Program-made: the position numbers and the translations under genes
Shown here: positions 16,760-25,612 of the stretch, piece after piece
How the letters are laid out: the number at the start of each line of letters is the position of its first letter
Numbering within the stretch: position 1 is the first letter of the stretch
Origin: Mesorhizobium sp. STM 4661
Lineage (GTDB): Bacteria > Pseudomonadota > Alphaproteobacteria > Rhizobiales > Rhizobiaceae
NCBI RefSeq assembly: GCF_000359125.1
Contig: NZ_CAAF010000082.1
Location: forward strand, 62,001 to 126,000
Length of the DNA stretch: 64,000 nucleotides
Direction: 5' to 3'
Notes under the pieces: generated by a model
What the model was told of the DNA's origin: nothing
The model's database searches: none
What the model saw: the letters and a program-made list of their open reading frames with translations, nothing else

Positions 16760-17089
16760 TCACTGAACGGGGTCGATCGGTGTCACTCCAAGCAGCTTCA
16801 AAGCGTTCGCGAGCATCCGGATTCCCTGTGCCTGTTTCTTGTTGGCGCAGTACCGGTTTCCCTTTCTTTGAAGTGCCTTCGCCGCGGTGACCTGCGTTGC
16901 CGTGGCATGGGTTTCGAGGGCTTCGTCGAATTGACGGCTCAGATCGCTGCAACGCTCGCTGCGGGTGATGGCCGCCTTTGTGTCGGCCACCTTTGCATCG
17001 GCCACCTTTGCATCGGATTGTCCGACCGCGGCCGTGACGAGCGAAATGCCGAGCAACGCACCCATCAGGCTGATCGAGAACCTTTGCAT
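16760..17089 (-). CDS. small exported protein with DAKVA repeats
   Basis: A 109-residue precursor. The N-terminus MQRFSISLMGALLGISLVTA is a signal peptide. The mature start is DAKVADAKVADTKA, encoded by a 15-bp tandem repeat. The remainder is helical and carries two cysteines (SERCSDL and NRYCANK) that could form a disulfide in the periplasm. I do not recognise a domain. The start at 17089 is chosen for the signal peptide; the frame is open further upstream to 17416 but that part overlaps the divergent response-regulator gene. It lies 38 bp upstream of the lysine-rich gene on the same strand. Confidence 0.65.
   Translation of the reverse strand: MQRFSISLMGALLGISLVTAAVGQSDAKVADAKVADTKAAITRSERCSDLSRQFDEALETHATATQVTAAKALQRKGNRYCANKKQAQGIRMLANALKLLGVTPIDPVQ
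16983..17016. repeat. 15-bp tandem repeat inside an exported-protein gene
   Basis: TCGGCCACCTTTGCA occurs twice in direct succession (16983-16997, 16998-17012), followed by TCGG. It encodes the DAKVA unit at the mature N-terminus of the overlapping small protein; the period keeps the frame. Confidence 0.85.
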
Positions 17090-17326
17090 TGGTTTGTCCG
17101 TAATCCCGTAACGCGTGTCGCAGCCGGTGACCTGACCGCCACGACACCATTTATGCCTTTGATTTTTTTCGGAAGTTTTTCCGAACTGTAGAATTTTGTT
17201 TCTGGATTGTTTCTGACGAATCCGCGTCTGGACCTGACATCGCCACTGGCCAACATATGGCCTGAATTCTATCGTGTGGGTGATGAGCGAACGAGCGCTT
17301 GGGCGATCCACCATGGCAGGTTTTCC

Positions 17327-18043
17327 GTGAAATCCGACGCACACATACTGATCGTCGACGACGACAAGGGCATCCGCGACCTGCTTCAGGAGTTTTTCCA
17401 GAAGCGAGGCCTGCACACATCCGTCGCCGCCGACGGCACCGAGATGGAAACCATCCTGCGCCGGGCACAGGTGGACCTTATCGTTCTGGACGTCATGCTG
17501 CCCGGCAAGAGCGGGCTGGAACTCTGCCGCGAGCTTCGCGCCAATTATTCAACGCCGATCATCATGCTGACCGCGGTCAACGAGACGACCGACCGGGTGG
17601 TCGGGCTGGAGATGGGCGCCGACGACTATGTGCCCAAACCCTTCGACCCGCGCGAGCTGCTGGCGCGGATCCGCGCCGTGCTGAGGCGCAACGGCGGCGC
17701 CGAGCCGCGCCGGCCCACCTCGAAACAGATCTTTCATTTCGCCGGCTGGACGATGGACTGTTCGCGCCGCCGGCTGATGGCGCCGGGCGACGTCAGGGTC
17801 GAGCTGACGATGGCGGAGTTCAACCTGTTGCAGACTTTCGTCAGGAGCGCGCAGCGCGTGCTGAGCCGCGACCAGCTCATCGAACTGTCGGGCGGCGACA
17901 GCGGCTACAGCTTCGACCGCAGCGTCGACATTCTGGTCAGCCGACTGCGACGCAAGATGGAGGACGATCCGAAAACGCCGAAACTGATCCTGACCGTGCG
18001 CAGCGGCGGTTATCAGTTCCTGCCCGAGACGACGTCCGAATGA
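17327..18043 (+). CDS. OmpR-family response regulator
   Basis: A 238-residue regulator with a receiver domain followed by a winged-helix domain. In the receiver, Asp11/Asp12 form the acidic pocket, Asp55 in LIVLDVMLPG is the phosphorylation site, and Thr82 and Lys104 (VPKPFDP) complete the switch. The C-terminal part ends in DRSVDILVSRLRRKMEDDPK, as in OmpR/PhoB effectors. I start it at the GTG at 17327 (AGG with 6-nt spacing); a longer frame from a TTG at 17207 has no family match. It overlaps the kinase gene by 4 bp, so the two are a cognate pair. It diverges from the small exported protein genes, which are possible targets. Confidence 0.93.
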   Translation: MKSDAHILIVDDDKGIRDLLQEFFQKRGLHTSVAADGTEMETILRRAQVDLIVLDVMLPGKSGLELCRELRANYSTPIIMLTAVNETTDRVVGLEMGADDYVPKPFDPRELLARIRAVLRRNGGAEPRRPTSKQIFHFAGWTMDCSRRRLMAPGDVRVELTMAEFNLLQTFVRSAQRVLSRDQLIELSGGDSGYSFDRSVDILVSRLRRKMEDDPKTPKLILTVRSGGYQFLPETTSE

Positions 18044-19449
18044 GACGCATCCTGCCGCAAACCCTGCCGGTCTGGGTTCTGCTCATCGTCATTGCCGGCC
18101 TGCTGATCAGCCAGGTCGCGACCCTCTACATCGTCTCGCGCGACCGCGCCGCCGCCAACGATGTGGTCGATCTCTACCGGCTTAACGATCGTGCCTTCTC
18201 GCTGGTGCAGCTGATGCATGCCAGCCCGCCCGAAGAGCGCAAGGCTATCGCCTCCGGCCTGTTCAACGCGACTTATGCGCTCACCGTTTCGGATACGCCC
18301 GCTGTCACCTCGTCTATCGCTGGCGATGACGAACTGGCCGAACTGGAAGACATATTGGTCGGGCGGCTGTCCAAATTCGGCGTCACCGACGCAAGGGTCC
18401 GGCGCGACCCGGCAACGCGCGAAGCCGACGATGCCGGAGGCCAGGTCGAGCGCCGCGATCTCGGCCAGGTCGAGCGCGACTTGCTTGTGCTGGCGGCCGA
18501 CTTCGCCCAGAGCGACAAGCTGACCGCCTCGCTCCGCTTCGCCGACGGCCAATGGCTGAATTTCACCGAGCCGAACACGCCGGTCGGCCCCATATTGAGC
18601 TTCGACAGCCTGCCGCTCTATGCCCTGATCGCCGGACTGGTGGTGATCTCGTCGATCTGGTCGCTGCGCCGGCTGACCGCGCCCTACCGGATGATGGAAA
18701 CCGCGGTGAAGCGGATCGGCAACGACCTCAAGAGCCCACCGATCGCCGAGACCGGCAGCCGCGAGGTTCGTACCGCCGCCAGGGCGGTCAATGCCATGCA
18801 GGCAAGGCTGCGCGACTATGTCGAGGATCGCGAACATCTTGCCGCGGCCCTGGCGCATGATTTGCGCACGCCGTTGACCAGGATGCGGCTGCGTCTCGAA
18901 CTGCTCAGGAAATCGACGGTTCGCGAGGCGCTGGCGCATGACCTTGCCGATATCGAGGAGATTGCCAGCTCCGTCATCGACTTCGCCACCTTCGAGGTGA
19001 CGGAGGAAAAGAGCGAAAGGATCGATTTCTGGTCGCTGGTGGAATCGATCGCCGACGGCTTTCAGGAGGTCTCCTTCGACAATGAGGATACCCGCTCGCG
19101 CGGCCTGATCTGCATCGCGCGCCCGGTTGCGCTGCGGCGCTGCGTCACCAATCTCGTCCAGAACGCCGTCACCTACGGCAAGAAGGCGCATCTCAGCCTG
19201 CGGCAATCAGGCAAGATCATCACACTGGCCATTCGTGACGAGGGGCCGGGCATACCGCAGGCCGAGCTCGACGCTGTGTTCGGTTCGTTCGTGCGCCTGG
19301 AACAGTCGCGCAACCGCCAGACCGGCGGGCTCGGCCTCGGCCTGACCATCGCCCGCAACATCGCCCGCGCCGCCGGCGGCGAGGTCAGCCTGTCCAATCA
19401 CCCCGGCGGCGGCCTGCTGACGGAATTACGTCTGCCACTGGCGGCGTAG
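18040..19449 (+). CDS. membrane sensor histidine kinase
   Basis: A 469-residue kinase. Membrane helices at ~11-32 and ~191-207 flank a periplasmic sensor of about 155 residues with no recognised fold. A HAMP-like linker follows (LRRLTAPYRMMETAVKRIGN), then the H-box LAHDLRTPLTRMRL with His273, N-box NLVQNAVTYGKKA, and G1/G2 boxes DEGPGIP and GGLGLGLTIA. It should autophosphorylate His273 and pass the phosphate to Asp55 of the adjacent regulator. The layout resembles EnvZ-type osmo- or envelope sensors, but the ligand is unknown. The ATG overlaps the regulator stop. Confidence 0.93.
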   Translation: MRRILPQTLPVWVLLIVIAGLLISQVATLYIVSRDRAAANDVVDLYRLNDRAFSLVQLMHASPPEERKAIASGLFNATYALTVSDTPAVTSSIAGDDELAELEDILVGRLSKFGVTDARVRRDPATREADDAGGQVERRDLGQVERDLLVLAADFAQSDKLTASLRFADGQWLNFTEPNTPVGPILSFDSLPLYALIAGLVVISSIWSLRRLTAPYRMMETAVKRIGNDLKSPPIAETGSREVRTAARAVNAMQARLRDYVEDREHLAAALAHDLRTPLTRMRLRLELLRKSTVREALAHDLADIEEIASSVIDFATFEVTEEKSERIDFWSLVESIADGFQEVSFDNEDTRSRGLICIARPVALRRCVTNLVQNAVTYGKKAHLSLRQSGKIITLAIRDEGPGIPQAELDAVFGSFVRLEQSRNRQTGGLGLGLTIARNIARAAGGEVSLSNHPGGGLLTELRLPLAA

Positions 19450-19482
19450 CTGGCGACATTGGGCCAGGCGGGCATTTCTTCG

Positions 19483-19638
19483 CGCCCCCTCTGTCCTGCC
19501 GGACATCTCCCCCAATTGGGGGAGATTGGCAGTTTCGCAGACGGCTCTCACTTTCCAACGTTTGTAATTGGCGAAATCGGCGATGACAGCCAATCTCCCC
19601 ACCTGTGGGGGAGATGTCCGGCAGGACCGAGGGGGGCG
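19483..19638. repeat. 156-bp long inverted repeat
   Basis: The left arm from 19483 (CGCCCCCTCTGTCCTGCCGG...) is the inverse of the right arm ending at 19638 (...CCGGCAGGACCGAGGGGGGC); each is about 30 bp and nearly perfect. Nested inside, CAATTGGGGGAGATTGGC faces GCCAATCTCCCC. It lies between two convergent genes (kinase and choV) and belongs to a class of repeats frequent in Mesorhizobium intergenic DNA. It may act as a bidirectional transcript end. Confidence 0.85.
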
Positions 19639-19684
19639 TGAAGGATCGCGACAGTTGGTTTTCTCTCCCTCAAGGAGAAAACAA

Positions 19685-20866
19685 CTACCTTCGCAACACC
19701 GCCGACAGCACATCCCTGATGCCGATCGCGCCGACGAAACGCGACTGGTCGTCGAACAGCGCCACCGGTGCGGTCTGCGAGCGATGCATGGCCAGCATCA
19801 CCGTCTTGAGCGAAGTGCCGGGATTGGCCCAGAACACCTGCGCCAACTCCTCCGGCTGGCCCTCGACATCGGCGCAGGATACCCACACCGCCGGCTTGCC
19901 ATCGCGTTCGGCCGCCGCCACCAGCCCGTGCTCATCGATCTTGAAGCGCGTCGTCTTGCGGCGGTCGAGCCACACCCAGCCATCCTTGCCGTGTTCGAGG
20001 TCGCGGCGGTCGCGCATCACGTTCCAGGCGGTCAGCACCGAGAGCGGATTCACATTGGCGATGAAGTCGCGGACATAGTCGTTGGCCGGGCGCAGCACGA
20101 TGTCTTCCGGCGCGCCGGTCTGCACGATGCGCCCGCCTTCCATGATGGTGATATGGGTGCCGATCTTCAACGCCTCCTCGAGGTCGTGGCTGACGAAGAT
20201 GATGGTCTTCTTGAGCTCGGCCTGAAGCTGCAGCAATTCGTCCTGCAACTTGGTCCGGATCAGCGGATCGAGTGCCGAGAACGGCTCGTCCATCAAAAGG
20301 ATCGGCGCTTCGGTGGCAAAGGCGCGCGCCAACCCGACGCGCTGCTGCATGCCGCCGGAAAGCTCATGGGCGTATTTCTTCGCCCACTGGTCGAGATTGA
20401 CCAGCTTGAGCTGGCGATGCACGCGCTCCTTGCGCTCGGCTTCGGGCATGCCGGCGAGTTCGAGGCCGAGGCCGACATTCTCCTCCACCGTGCGCCATGG
20501 CAGCAGGCCGAACTGCTGGAAAACCATCGCCACCTGCTTCTGCCGCAGCCTTCTCAGCGTCGCCTCGTCGCAGGTGACGACATCGACCGTGCCGTCGCCG
20601 TCCTTGACCAGAACCTGGCCGCGCGAAACCACGTTCAGCCGGTTGACGGCTCTGAGCAGCGTCGACTTGCCGGAGCCGGACAGGCCCATGAGCACGGAAA
20701 TCTCGCCTTCATGCACGGTAAGGCTGGCGCCTGCGCAGCCCAGCACATTGCCGGTCTTTTCGAGGATCTCGGCTCGGGTCGCGCCGCTGTCGATGAGCGC
20801 CAGCGACCCCGCCTGGTCGGCGCCGAAGACGATATCGACATTCCTGAAATCGACGGCGACGGTCAT
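19685..20866 (-). CDS. choV: choline ABC transporter ATP-binding protein
   Basis: A 393-residue ATPase of the glycine betaine/choline/proline (ProV) class. It has Walker A GLSGSGKST, Q-loop MVFQQFGLLPW, signature ELSGGMQQRVGLARA, Walker B ILLMDEPFSALDP and the H-loop FVSHDLEEAL. The C-terminal ~100 residues form a CBS-like regulatory part ending in VGAIGIRDVLSAVL, which senses ionic strength in OpuA-type relatives. The gene is last in choX-choW-choV and overlaps choW by 4 bp. The assignment to choline follows from the binding protein upstream. Confidence 0.9.
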   Translation of the reverse strand: MTVAVDFRNVDIVFGADQAGSLALIDSGATRAEILEKTGNVLGCAGASLTVHEGEISVLMGLSGSGKSTLLRAVNRLNVVSRGQVLVKDGDGTVDVVTCDEATLRRLRQKQVAMVFQQFGLLPWRTVEENVGLGLELAGMPEAERKERVHRQLKLVNLDQWAKKYAHELSGGMQQRVGLARAFATEAPILLMDEPFSALDPLIRTKLQDELLQLQAELKKTIIFVSHDLEEALKIGTHITIMEGGRIVQTGAPEDIVLRPANDYVRDFIANVNPLSVLTAWNVMRDRRDLEHGKDGWVWLDRRKTTRFKIDEHGLVAAAERDGKPAVWVSCADVEGQPEELAQVFWANPGTSLKTVMLAMHRSQTAPVALFDDQSRFVGAIGIRDVLSAVLRR

Positions 20867-21717
20867 TTCTTGCCTCCCACGCCAATGCGGGTCATCCGGT
20901 CGAGCACAATGGCGAGCACGACGATGGCCAGCCCCGCCTCGAGCCCGAGGTCGATCCGGCGCGAGCCGAGCGCCCGGTTGATTTCGGTGCCGAGGCCGCC
21001 GGCGCCGATCAGGGCCGCGAACACCACCATCGACAGCGACAGCATGATCGACTGGGTGAGCCCCGCCATGATGGTGGGCAGCGCCGAGGGCAGTTCAACC
21101 TTCCATAGAAGCTGTCTTTTGGTGGCGCCGAAGGCCTCGCCGGCCTCGACGATCGCTTTTGGCACCGAGGTGACGCCGAGATGGGTGAGACGAACCGAGG
21201 TCGGGATCACGAAGATGATGGTGACGATGAGGCCGGGTGCGTTGCCGAGCCCGAACAAGGTCAGCACCGGGATCAGGTAGACGAAGGTCGGCAGTGTCTG
21301 CATCAGGTCGAGCACCGGCAGCATGATACGGTAGACCTTCGGCTTGTGCGCGGCCCAGATGCCGAGTGGCACGCCGATGGCCATCGAGGCGGCGGCGGCC
21401 GCAACCACCAGCACCAGCGTCTCCACCGTCTGTTTCCAGAGGTTCTGGTTGAGGATGAACAGCAGTCCGAGGAAGACGGCGAGCGCCAGGCCCTTCGAGC
21501 GCTGCAGGAAATAGGCGAGCAGGGCGATCAGCGCGATGAGCAGGACAGGCGGCAGCAGCAGCAGTCCGTCGACGATGCCGTCGAGCAGGAAATTGAGGCT
21601 GTTCGAAAAGGCCCTGAAGACGGTGTTGAAATTGTCGGTCAAGAAACCGAAGAAGGCCTTTCCCCAGGCGCCTATGGGGATCTTGTAGCTGACCAGGAAT
21701 TTGGAAATCGGATCCAT
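20863..21717 (-). CDS. choW: choline ABC transporter permease
   Basis: A 284-residue permease with about six membrane helices, N-terminal cytoplasmic part first (ISKFLVSYKIPIGAWGKAFF). The EAA-type coupling loop reads EAGEAFGATKRQLLWKVELP and docks to the ATPase. The full length fits ProW/ChoW permeases; a dimer serves one transporter. The gene lies ~124 bp after choX, separated by an intrinsic terminator, and overlaps choV. Transport of choline, a precursor of the osmoprotectant glycine betaine and a carbon/nitrogen source for rhizobia, is inferred from the operon. Confidence 0.9.
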   Translation of the reverse strand: MDPISKFLVSYKIPIGAWGKAFFGFLTDNFNTVFRAFSNSLNFLLDGIVDGLLLLPPVLLIALIALLAYFLQRSKGLALAVFLGLLFILNQNLWKQTVETLVLVVAAAAASMAIGVPLGIWAAHKPKVYRIMLPVLDLMQTLPTFVYLIPVLTLFGLGNAPGLIVTIIFVIPTSVRLTHLGVTSVPKAIVEAGEAFGATKRQLLWKVELPSALPTIMAGLTQSIMLSLSMVVFAALIGAGGLGTEINRALGSRRIDLGLEAGLAIVVLAIVLDRMTRIGVGGKK

Positions 21718-21775
21718 CTCGCCCCTCTTCTGTCGGCGCCGTCCTTTGCCGGACGGTCATCTTCTCACAGGATAT

Positions 21776-21809
21776 GAAAAAGGGCAGCCTTTTCTAAGAT
21801 GGCTGCCCT
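21776..21809 (-). terminator. intrinsic terminator between choX and choW
   Basis: A perfect 9-bp stem AGGGCAGCC / GGCTGCCCT with an 11-nt loop reads on the minus strand into TTTTC. It lies 32 bp past the choX stop and 59 bp before choW, so it should end most transcripts after choX while letting some read through. Confidence 0.85.
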
Positions 21810-21841
21810 TCTTGGCTTGTTACCCTGAATTCAAAGCCGGC

Positions 21842-22777
21842 TCAGCTCCCGAGCGCGGTTTTGACGGCTGCCGCCGCGTCGCCGCCGTCGAAAGTGGTCA
21901 CACCGGCAATCCATGGGGTGACCGCGTCCGGGTTTTTCTTCAGCCAGTCGGTGGCGACCGTGTTGGCGTCGCCGCCCTTGAGGATGGCGTCCATCATCTC
22001 GCCTTCCATGTCGAGATTGAACTTCAAATTGGCGATGAACTTGCCGGCGTTCGGGCACTCGGTGGTGTAGCCCTTGCGCACATTGGTGCTGACGGTGGCG
22101 GCGCCGAAGCCGCTGTCGCCCATGCCTTCGAGATAGGTGATCTTCATGGCGCCCATCACCGGATGCGGCGTCCAGCCGAGGAAGGCGATCCATTCATTGT
22201 TCTTCATCGACTGCTCGGCCTGGGTCAGCATGCCGGCCTCCGAGGATTCGACCAGTTCGAAGCCTTCAAGATTGTCGGCCGGGTTCTTGATCATGTCGAG
22301 AATGATCCGGTTGCCGTCGTTGCCGGCCTCGATGCCGTAGATCTTGCCGTCGAACTTGTCCTTGAACTTGCCGAGATCGGTCAGCGTCTTGACGCCTGCG
22401 TCCGCCACATAGGTCGGCACGACGATGCCGTAGCCGGCGCCGCTGAGGTTTTCACTGACGGTCTCGACCGAGCCGTCGGCGGTGTAGTCCTTAATGTCGG
22501 TGGTCATCGACGGCATCCAGTTGCCGAGGAAGACGTCAAGGTCCTTGTTCTTCAGCGACGCATAAGTCACCGGCACCGAAAGCTGGATCACCTGCGGCTC
22601 GTAGCCAAGCGCTGTGAGCAGCACCGAGGCGACGCCGGTCGTCGCCTGGATGTCGGTCCAGCCGACATCGGAAAGACGCACCGCCTTGCAGCTTTCCGGA
22701 TCGCCGGCGAAAGCTGCGCTGGTGGACAAAAAAGCCGCCAGGCCGAGGCCGGCGACGAAGGAATTCATGCGCGACAT
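21842..22777 (-). CDS. choX: choline-binding periplasmic protein
   Basis: A 311-residue precursor with a signal peptide (MSRMNSFVAGLGLAAFLSTS, cleavage after AFA). The mature sequence matches ChoX/ProX-type type II binding proteins: VRLSDVGWTDIQATT, the ligand region DVFLGNWMPSM, and the second domain LGWTPHPVM. In S. meliloti ChoX binds choline and acetylcholine through an aromatic box; the tryptophans in VGWTD, GNWMP and LGWTP probably play that role here. GGGAG precedes the ATG at 22777. It is the first gene of choXWV and is followed by a terminator that should raise its level over the membrane subunits. Confidence 0.92.
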   Translation of the reverse strand: MSRMNSFVAGLGLAAFLSTSAAFAGDPESCKAVRLSDVGWTDIQATTGVASVLLTALGYEPQVIQLSVPVTYASLKNKDLDVFLGNWMPSMTTDIKDYTADGSVETVSENLSGAGYGIVVPTYVADAGVKTLTDLGKFKDKFDGKIYGIEAGNDGNRIILDMIKNPADNLEGFELVESSEAGMLTQAEQSMKNNEWIAFLGWTPHPVMGAMKITYLEGMGDSGFGAATVSTNVRKGYTTECPNAGKFIANLKFNLDMEGEMMDAILKGGDANTVATDWLKKNPDAVTPWIAGVTTFDGGDAAAAVKTALGS

Positions 22778-23023
22778 AGTTATTCTCCCATTTCGATTCT
22801 TTGGCGAAGCGGATTTCTTGCACCCGCCTTTGTTTCGTCAGCCAAACACCATTCTGGTGCAGTTTCAAGCACTAAGACAATCACGATCAACGGCGCGGGC
22901 TGGCCGATCAGCGACACGCTTGCCGCTTTTTAGGCAGGGTTTTGCCGATGGAATGCCCTTTTCTGGTGGAATGTAGGGGATGCCCCCTCCCCGCCTCAGG
23001 ACAAGTCGGCTTAAAAGGGCGGC
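22778..23023. promoter_or_regulatory. divergent promoter region choX / tdk
   Basis: These 246 bp separate the two divergent starts and should hold both promoters. Short AT-rich stretches occur near 22795 and 22860. No betI-type operator could be recognised by eye and no repeat element is evident. Confidence 0.4.
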
Positions 23024-23635
23024 ATGGCCAAGCTGTATTTCCACTATGCGACGATGAATGCCGGCAAGACGACGATGCTCTTGCAGGCATCGTACAATTA
23101 CCGCGAGCGCGGCATGACGACGATGCTGTTCGTCGCCGGCCACTACCGCAAGGGCGATACCGGGCTGATCTCGTCGCGCATCGGCCTGGAGGCGGAAGCC
23201 GAGATGTTCCGCGATGGCGACGATCTGTTCGCCCGGGTTGCCGAGCATAGTGACCATACGACGGTGCATTGCATCTTCGTCGACGAAGCGCAATTCCTCG
23301 AGGAGGAGCAGGCGTGGCAGCTCGCCCGCATTACCGACCGGTTGAACATCCCGGTCATGTGCTATGGCCTGCGCACCGATTTCCAGGGCAAGCTGTTTTC
23401 CGGCTCGCGCGCTCTTCTGGCGATCGCCGATGAATTGCGCGAGGTGCGCACCATCTGCCGCTGCGGCCGCAAGGCGACGATGGTGGTGCGGCTTGGCCCG
23501 GACGGCAAGGCGGCGAGGCAAGGCGAACAGGTGGCGATCGGCAAGGACGTCTATGTCTCGCTCTGCCGCCGCCACTGGGAGGAAGAAATGGGCCGCGCCG
23601 CGCCCGACGACTTCATTGGCTTCACCAAGGGCTGA
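23024..23635 (+). CDS. tdk: thymidine kinase
   Basis: A 203-residue type II thymidine kinase of the salvage pathway, making dTMP from thymidine. The P-loop is YATMNAGKTTMLLQ (~8-21), the catalytic glutamate lies in FVDEAQFLEEEQ, and the lasso region contains YGLRTDFQGKLF. The zinc site is reduced to CRCGRKA and CRRHW, close to the usual four-ligand set. Length and motifs fit E. coli Tdk. The gene is monocistronic or co-transcribed with the glycosyltransferase 63 bp downstream; no functional link between them is evident. Confidence 0.95.
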   Translation: MAKLYFHYATMNAGKTTMLLQASYNYRERGMTTMLFVAGHYRKGDTGLISSRIGLEAEAEMFRDGDDLFARVAEHSDHTTVHCIFVDEAQFLEEEQAWQLARITDRLNIPVMCYGLRTDFQGKLFSGSRALLAIADELREVRTICRCGRKATMVVRLGPDGKAARQGEQVAIGKDVYVSLCRRHWEEEMGRAAPDDFIGFTKG

Positions 23636-23698
23636 AAGGCCTGACCGCTACCTATTCCGGTTTCATTCGCCTCCGATTACGATGCGCGCGGGGGCGAC

Positions 23699-24895
23699 AT
23701 GAAAATTCTTCAGTTCACGGTCGATTGTCCGTTTCCGCCGGTGTCCGGCGGCGAGATCAGGAACGCCGCCAATGCGCGGGCGCTCGCAGGGCTGGGCGAG
23801 GTTCTGATCGTTAGCTTCACCGGCGCGCCGGTACTGGCGCTGCCGCCGAACATCCGGCACCGGATCGTCGAGGCGGCCCGCGGCCGCGGCCCCTGGCACA
23901 GACGCAGCCCACACCCAACCGTGCATGTGATCCCGGCCGATGAATTGGCCGAAGCAGCCTCGATCTGGAAAGCGTTCGCGCCCGACTTAGTCGTCGTCGA
24001 GGACATCGCGCTTTCGCAATTGCTGGCGCTGGCGCATGAGCATGGCGGACAGACCGTCATCGACCTGCACAATGTCGATTCACGCACGGTGGCGGACCGC
24101 ATCGGATCGCTGTCCCTGTTGCAGCGCTGGTGGCGCTTCCGCCAGCACCACCGCAAGATAGCCCAGGCGCGCGAAGCCGATATCCTCGCCGCGAGCACTG
24201 CCGACCAGGTCTGGGTCTGTTCCGAAGCCGACCGGGCGATGCTGCTGGCGCTGGGACCGGCCGATGGAATCAAGGCCCACATCAAGGTGATCGCCAATCC
24301 CATCCCCGACGAGACCGTGCTTTCCCTGCCGATTGCCGCCCGGCGCTACGAAGAGCTCCGCCTCTGCTTCATCGGTCATCTCGGCTATTTCCCCAACATC
24401 GACGCGGTCAAGCAGATCGGCCGCAAGATGGCGCCACGCCTGGCGGCGTCCGGTCAGCCCTGGTCGATCACCGTCGCCGGCAAGAATCCGCGCGACATCG
24501 TGCGTGACATCTGTGCAACGCACGGGTTGCAACTCGTCGAAAACCCGCCGCGTCTGCCGGATTTGCTTGGCCGTGCCGGCTATGCGCCGATCCCGCTCAG
24601 GTTCGGTGGCGGAACCCGTATCAAGGCGCTCGAAGCGATGGCCGCGGGACTGGTCGTCTGCGCGACGGAAAAGGCCGTCGAGGGGCTCGGCCTCGAAGCC
24701 GGCACGCATTTCCTGTCCGGCCGCGAGGCCGGCGAACTGGCCACGAAGATCACGGCACTCGCCGCGGAGCCGCGGCGAGCCGCGGCGATAGCCAACGCCG
24801 GCCGGGCCTTCGTGCGCGACAGGCATTCGCTGGCGGCGATCGAACAGACGATCCTGCAGGCCGTCGAAAGTCTGGCAGCGCGCCGTGCGGGTTGA
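23699..24895 (+). CDS. glycosyltransferase, GT4-like family
   Basis: A 398-residue GT-B fold protein. The N-terminal domain begins MKILQFTVDCPFPPVSGGE, with the glycine-rich acceptor loop typical of GT4 enzymes. The C-terminal domain shows LCFIGHLGYFPNIDAV and the donor-binding RFGGGTRIKALEAMAAG with the conserved glutamate. Related proteins transfer sugars in polysaccharide or glycolipid synthesis and sometimes in cofactor-linked pathways. No polysaccharide genes adjoin it, so acceptor and donor cannot be inferred. No signal peptide or membrane helix; it is probably peripheral at the cytoplasmic face. Confidence 0.87.
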   Translation: MKILQFTVDCPFPPVSGGEIRNAANARALAGLGEVLIVSFTGAPVLALPPNIRHRIVEAARGRGPWHRRSPHPTVHVIPADELAEAASIWKAFAPDLVVVEDIALSQLLALAHEHGGQTVIDLHNVDSRTVADRIGSLSLLQRWWRFRQHHRKIAQAREADILAASTADQVWVCSEADRAMLLALGPADGIKAHIKVIANPIPDETVLSLPIAARRYEELRLCFIGHLGYFPNIDAVKQIGRKMAPRLAASGQPWSITVAGKNPRDIVRDICATHGLQLVENPPRLPDLLGRAGYAPIPLRFGGGTRIKALEAMAAGLVVCATEKAVEGLGLEAGTHFLSGREAGELATKITALAAEPRRAAAIANAGRAFVRDRHSLAAIEQTILQAVESLAARRAG

Positions 24896-24962
24896 GCCTG
24901 TCTTCCGCAATCCCGCCATCATGCGGCGTTTGTTAAGGCCTCGTACCTATTTTGGGGGCTTC

Positions 24963-25016
24963 AATGCATGTCGCCCAAAATAGAGTGTGCAGCGGTTTTG
25001 GGGCAACGACATGCAT
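24963..25016. repeat. rhizobium-type palindrome (ATGCATGTCG ... CGACATGCAT)
   Basis: ATGCATGTCG with CCCAAAA on the left is mirrored by TTTTGGG and CGACATGCAT on the right, with a 14-nt loop. It lies 41 bp before the cytochrome c start, in its probable leader. Confidence 0.8.
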
Positions 25017-25056
25017 AAAAACTAAGGACTTTCGCCAGAACTTGTCGAGATCAGCA

Positions 25057-25446
25057 ATGTTTCGAGCCATTTCGTCTGCCGGTGTCTTTCTCCTTGCCGG
25101 CATTCTTGCCGCGCATGCCGATGGCGACGCCGTTCTCGGCAAGAAGGTTTTCAATCGATGCCTCGCCTGCCACGAGGCGGCGACCGACCGCGACAAGGTC
25201 GGTCCGCATCTGATGGGCGTCGTCGGCCGCGCCGCCGGCACGGCGGAGAGCTTCCTCAGCCGCTACTCGCAAGCGATGAAGGATGCGGGCGCCGCCGGGC
25301 TGGTCTGGGACGAGGCGAACCTTGCCGAATATCTGCGCGCGCCCCGGCAAAAGGTCCCCGGCAACAAGATGGGCTTCACCGGCCTGACGAACGACGACGA
25401 CATCGCCAATATCATCGCCTATCTCAAAGCCGACCCCAAGCCCTGA
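25057..25446 (+). CDS. exported class I cytochrome c
   Basis: A 129-residue precursor. A signal peptide (MFRAISSAGVFLLAGILAAH) is followed by a single haem c motif CLACH and the distal methionine in GNKMGFTGL. The spacing, GPHLMGVVGR and the C-terminal helix DDDIANIIAYLKADPKP match mitochondrial-type cytochromes c/c2 of Alphaproteobacteria, which carry electrons in the periplasm. The start at 25057 is set by the signal peptide; the frame is open upstream through an intergenic palindrome. Its physiological partner is unknown. Confidence 0.92.
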   Translation: MFRAISSAGVFLLAGILAAHADGDAVLGKKVFNRCLACHEAATDRDKVGPHLMGVVGRAAGTAESFLSRYSQAMKDAGAAGLVWDEANLAEYLRAPRQKVPGNKMGFTGLTNDDDIANIIAYLKADPKP

Positions 25447-25612
25447 TCCGTCCTGAAATCACGCGATGGTCGCCTTTGGCGATCAAGCAATCGCCGGCCC
25501 ACTGCTTTGAATTTCCTGACGTCTTGTCTCTTGCGCCTTCCCTTCCCCCCATGCCGCACATATATTCGCGGCGGGTTGCGACACGAAACTGATGCCGAAG
25601 CGGGAGGCCTCC

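Noticed and set aside
19568..21280. 570-residue open frame on the plus strand
   Set aside because: Antisense to choV and choW, which have full ABC motifs.
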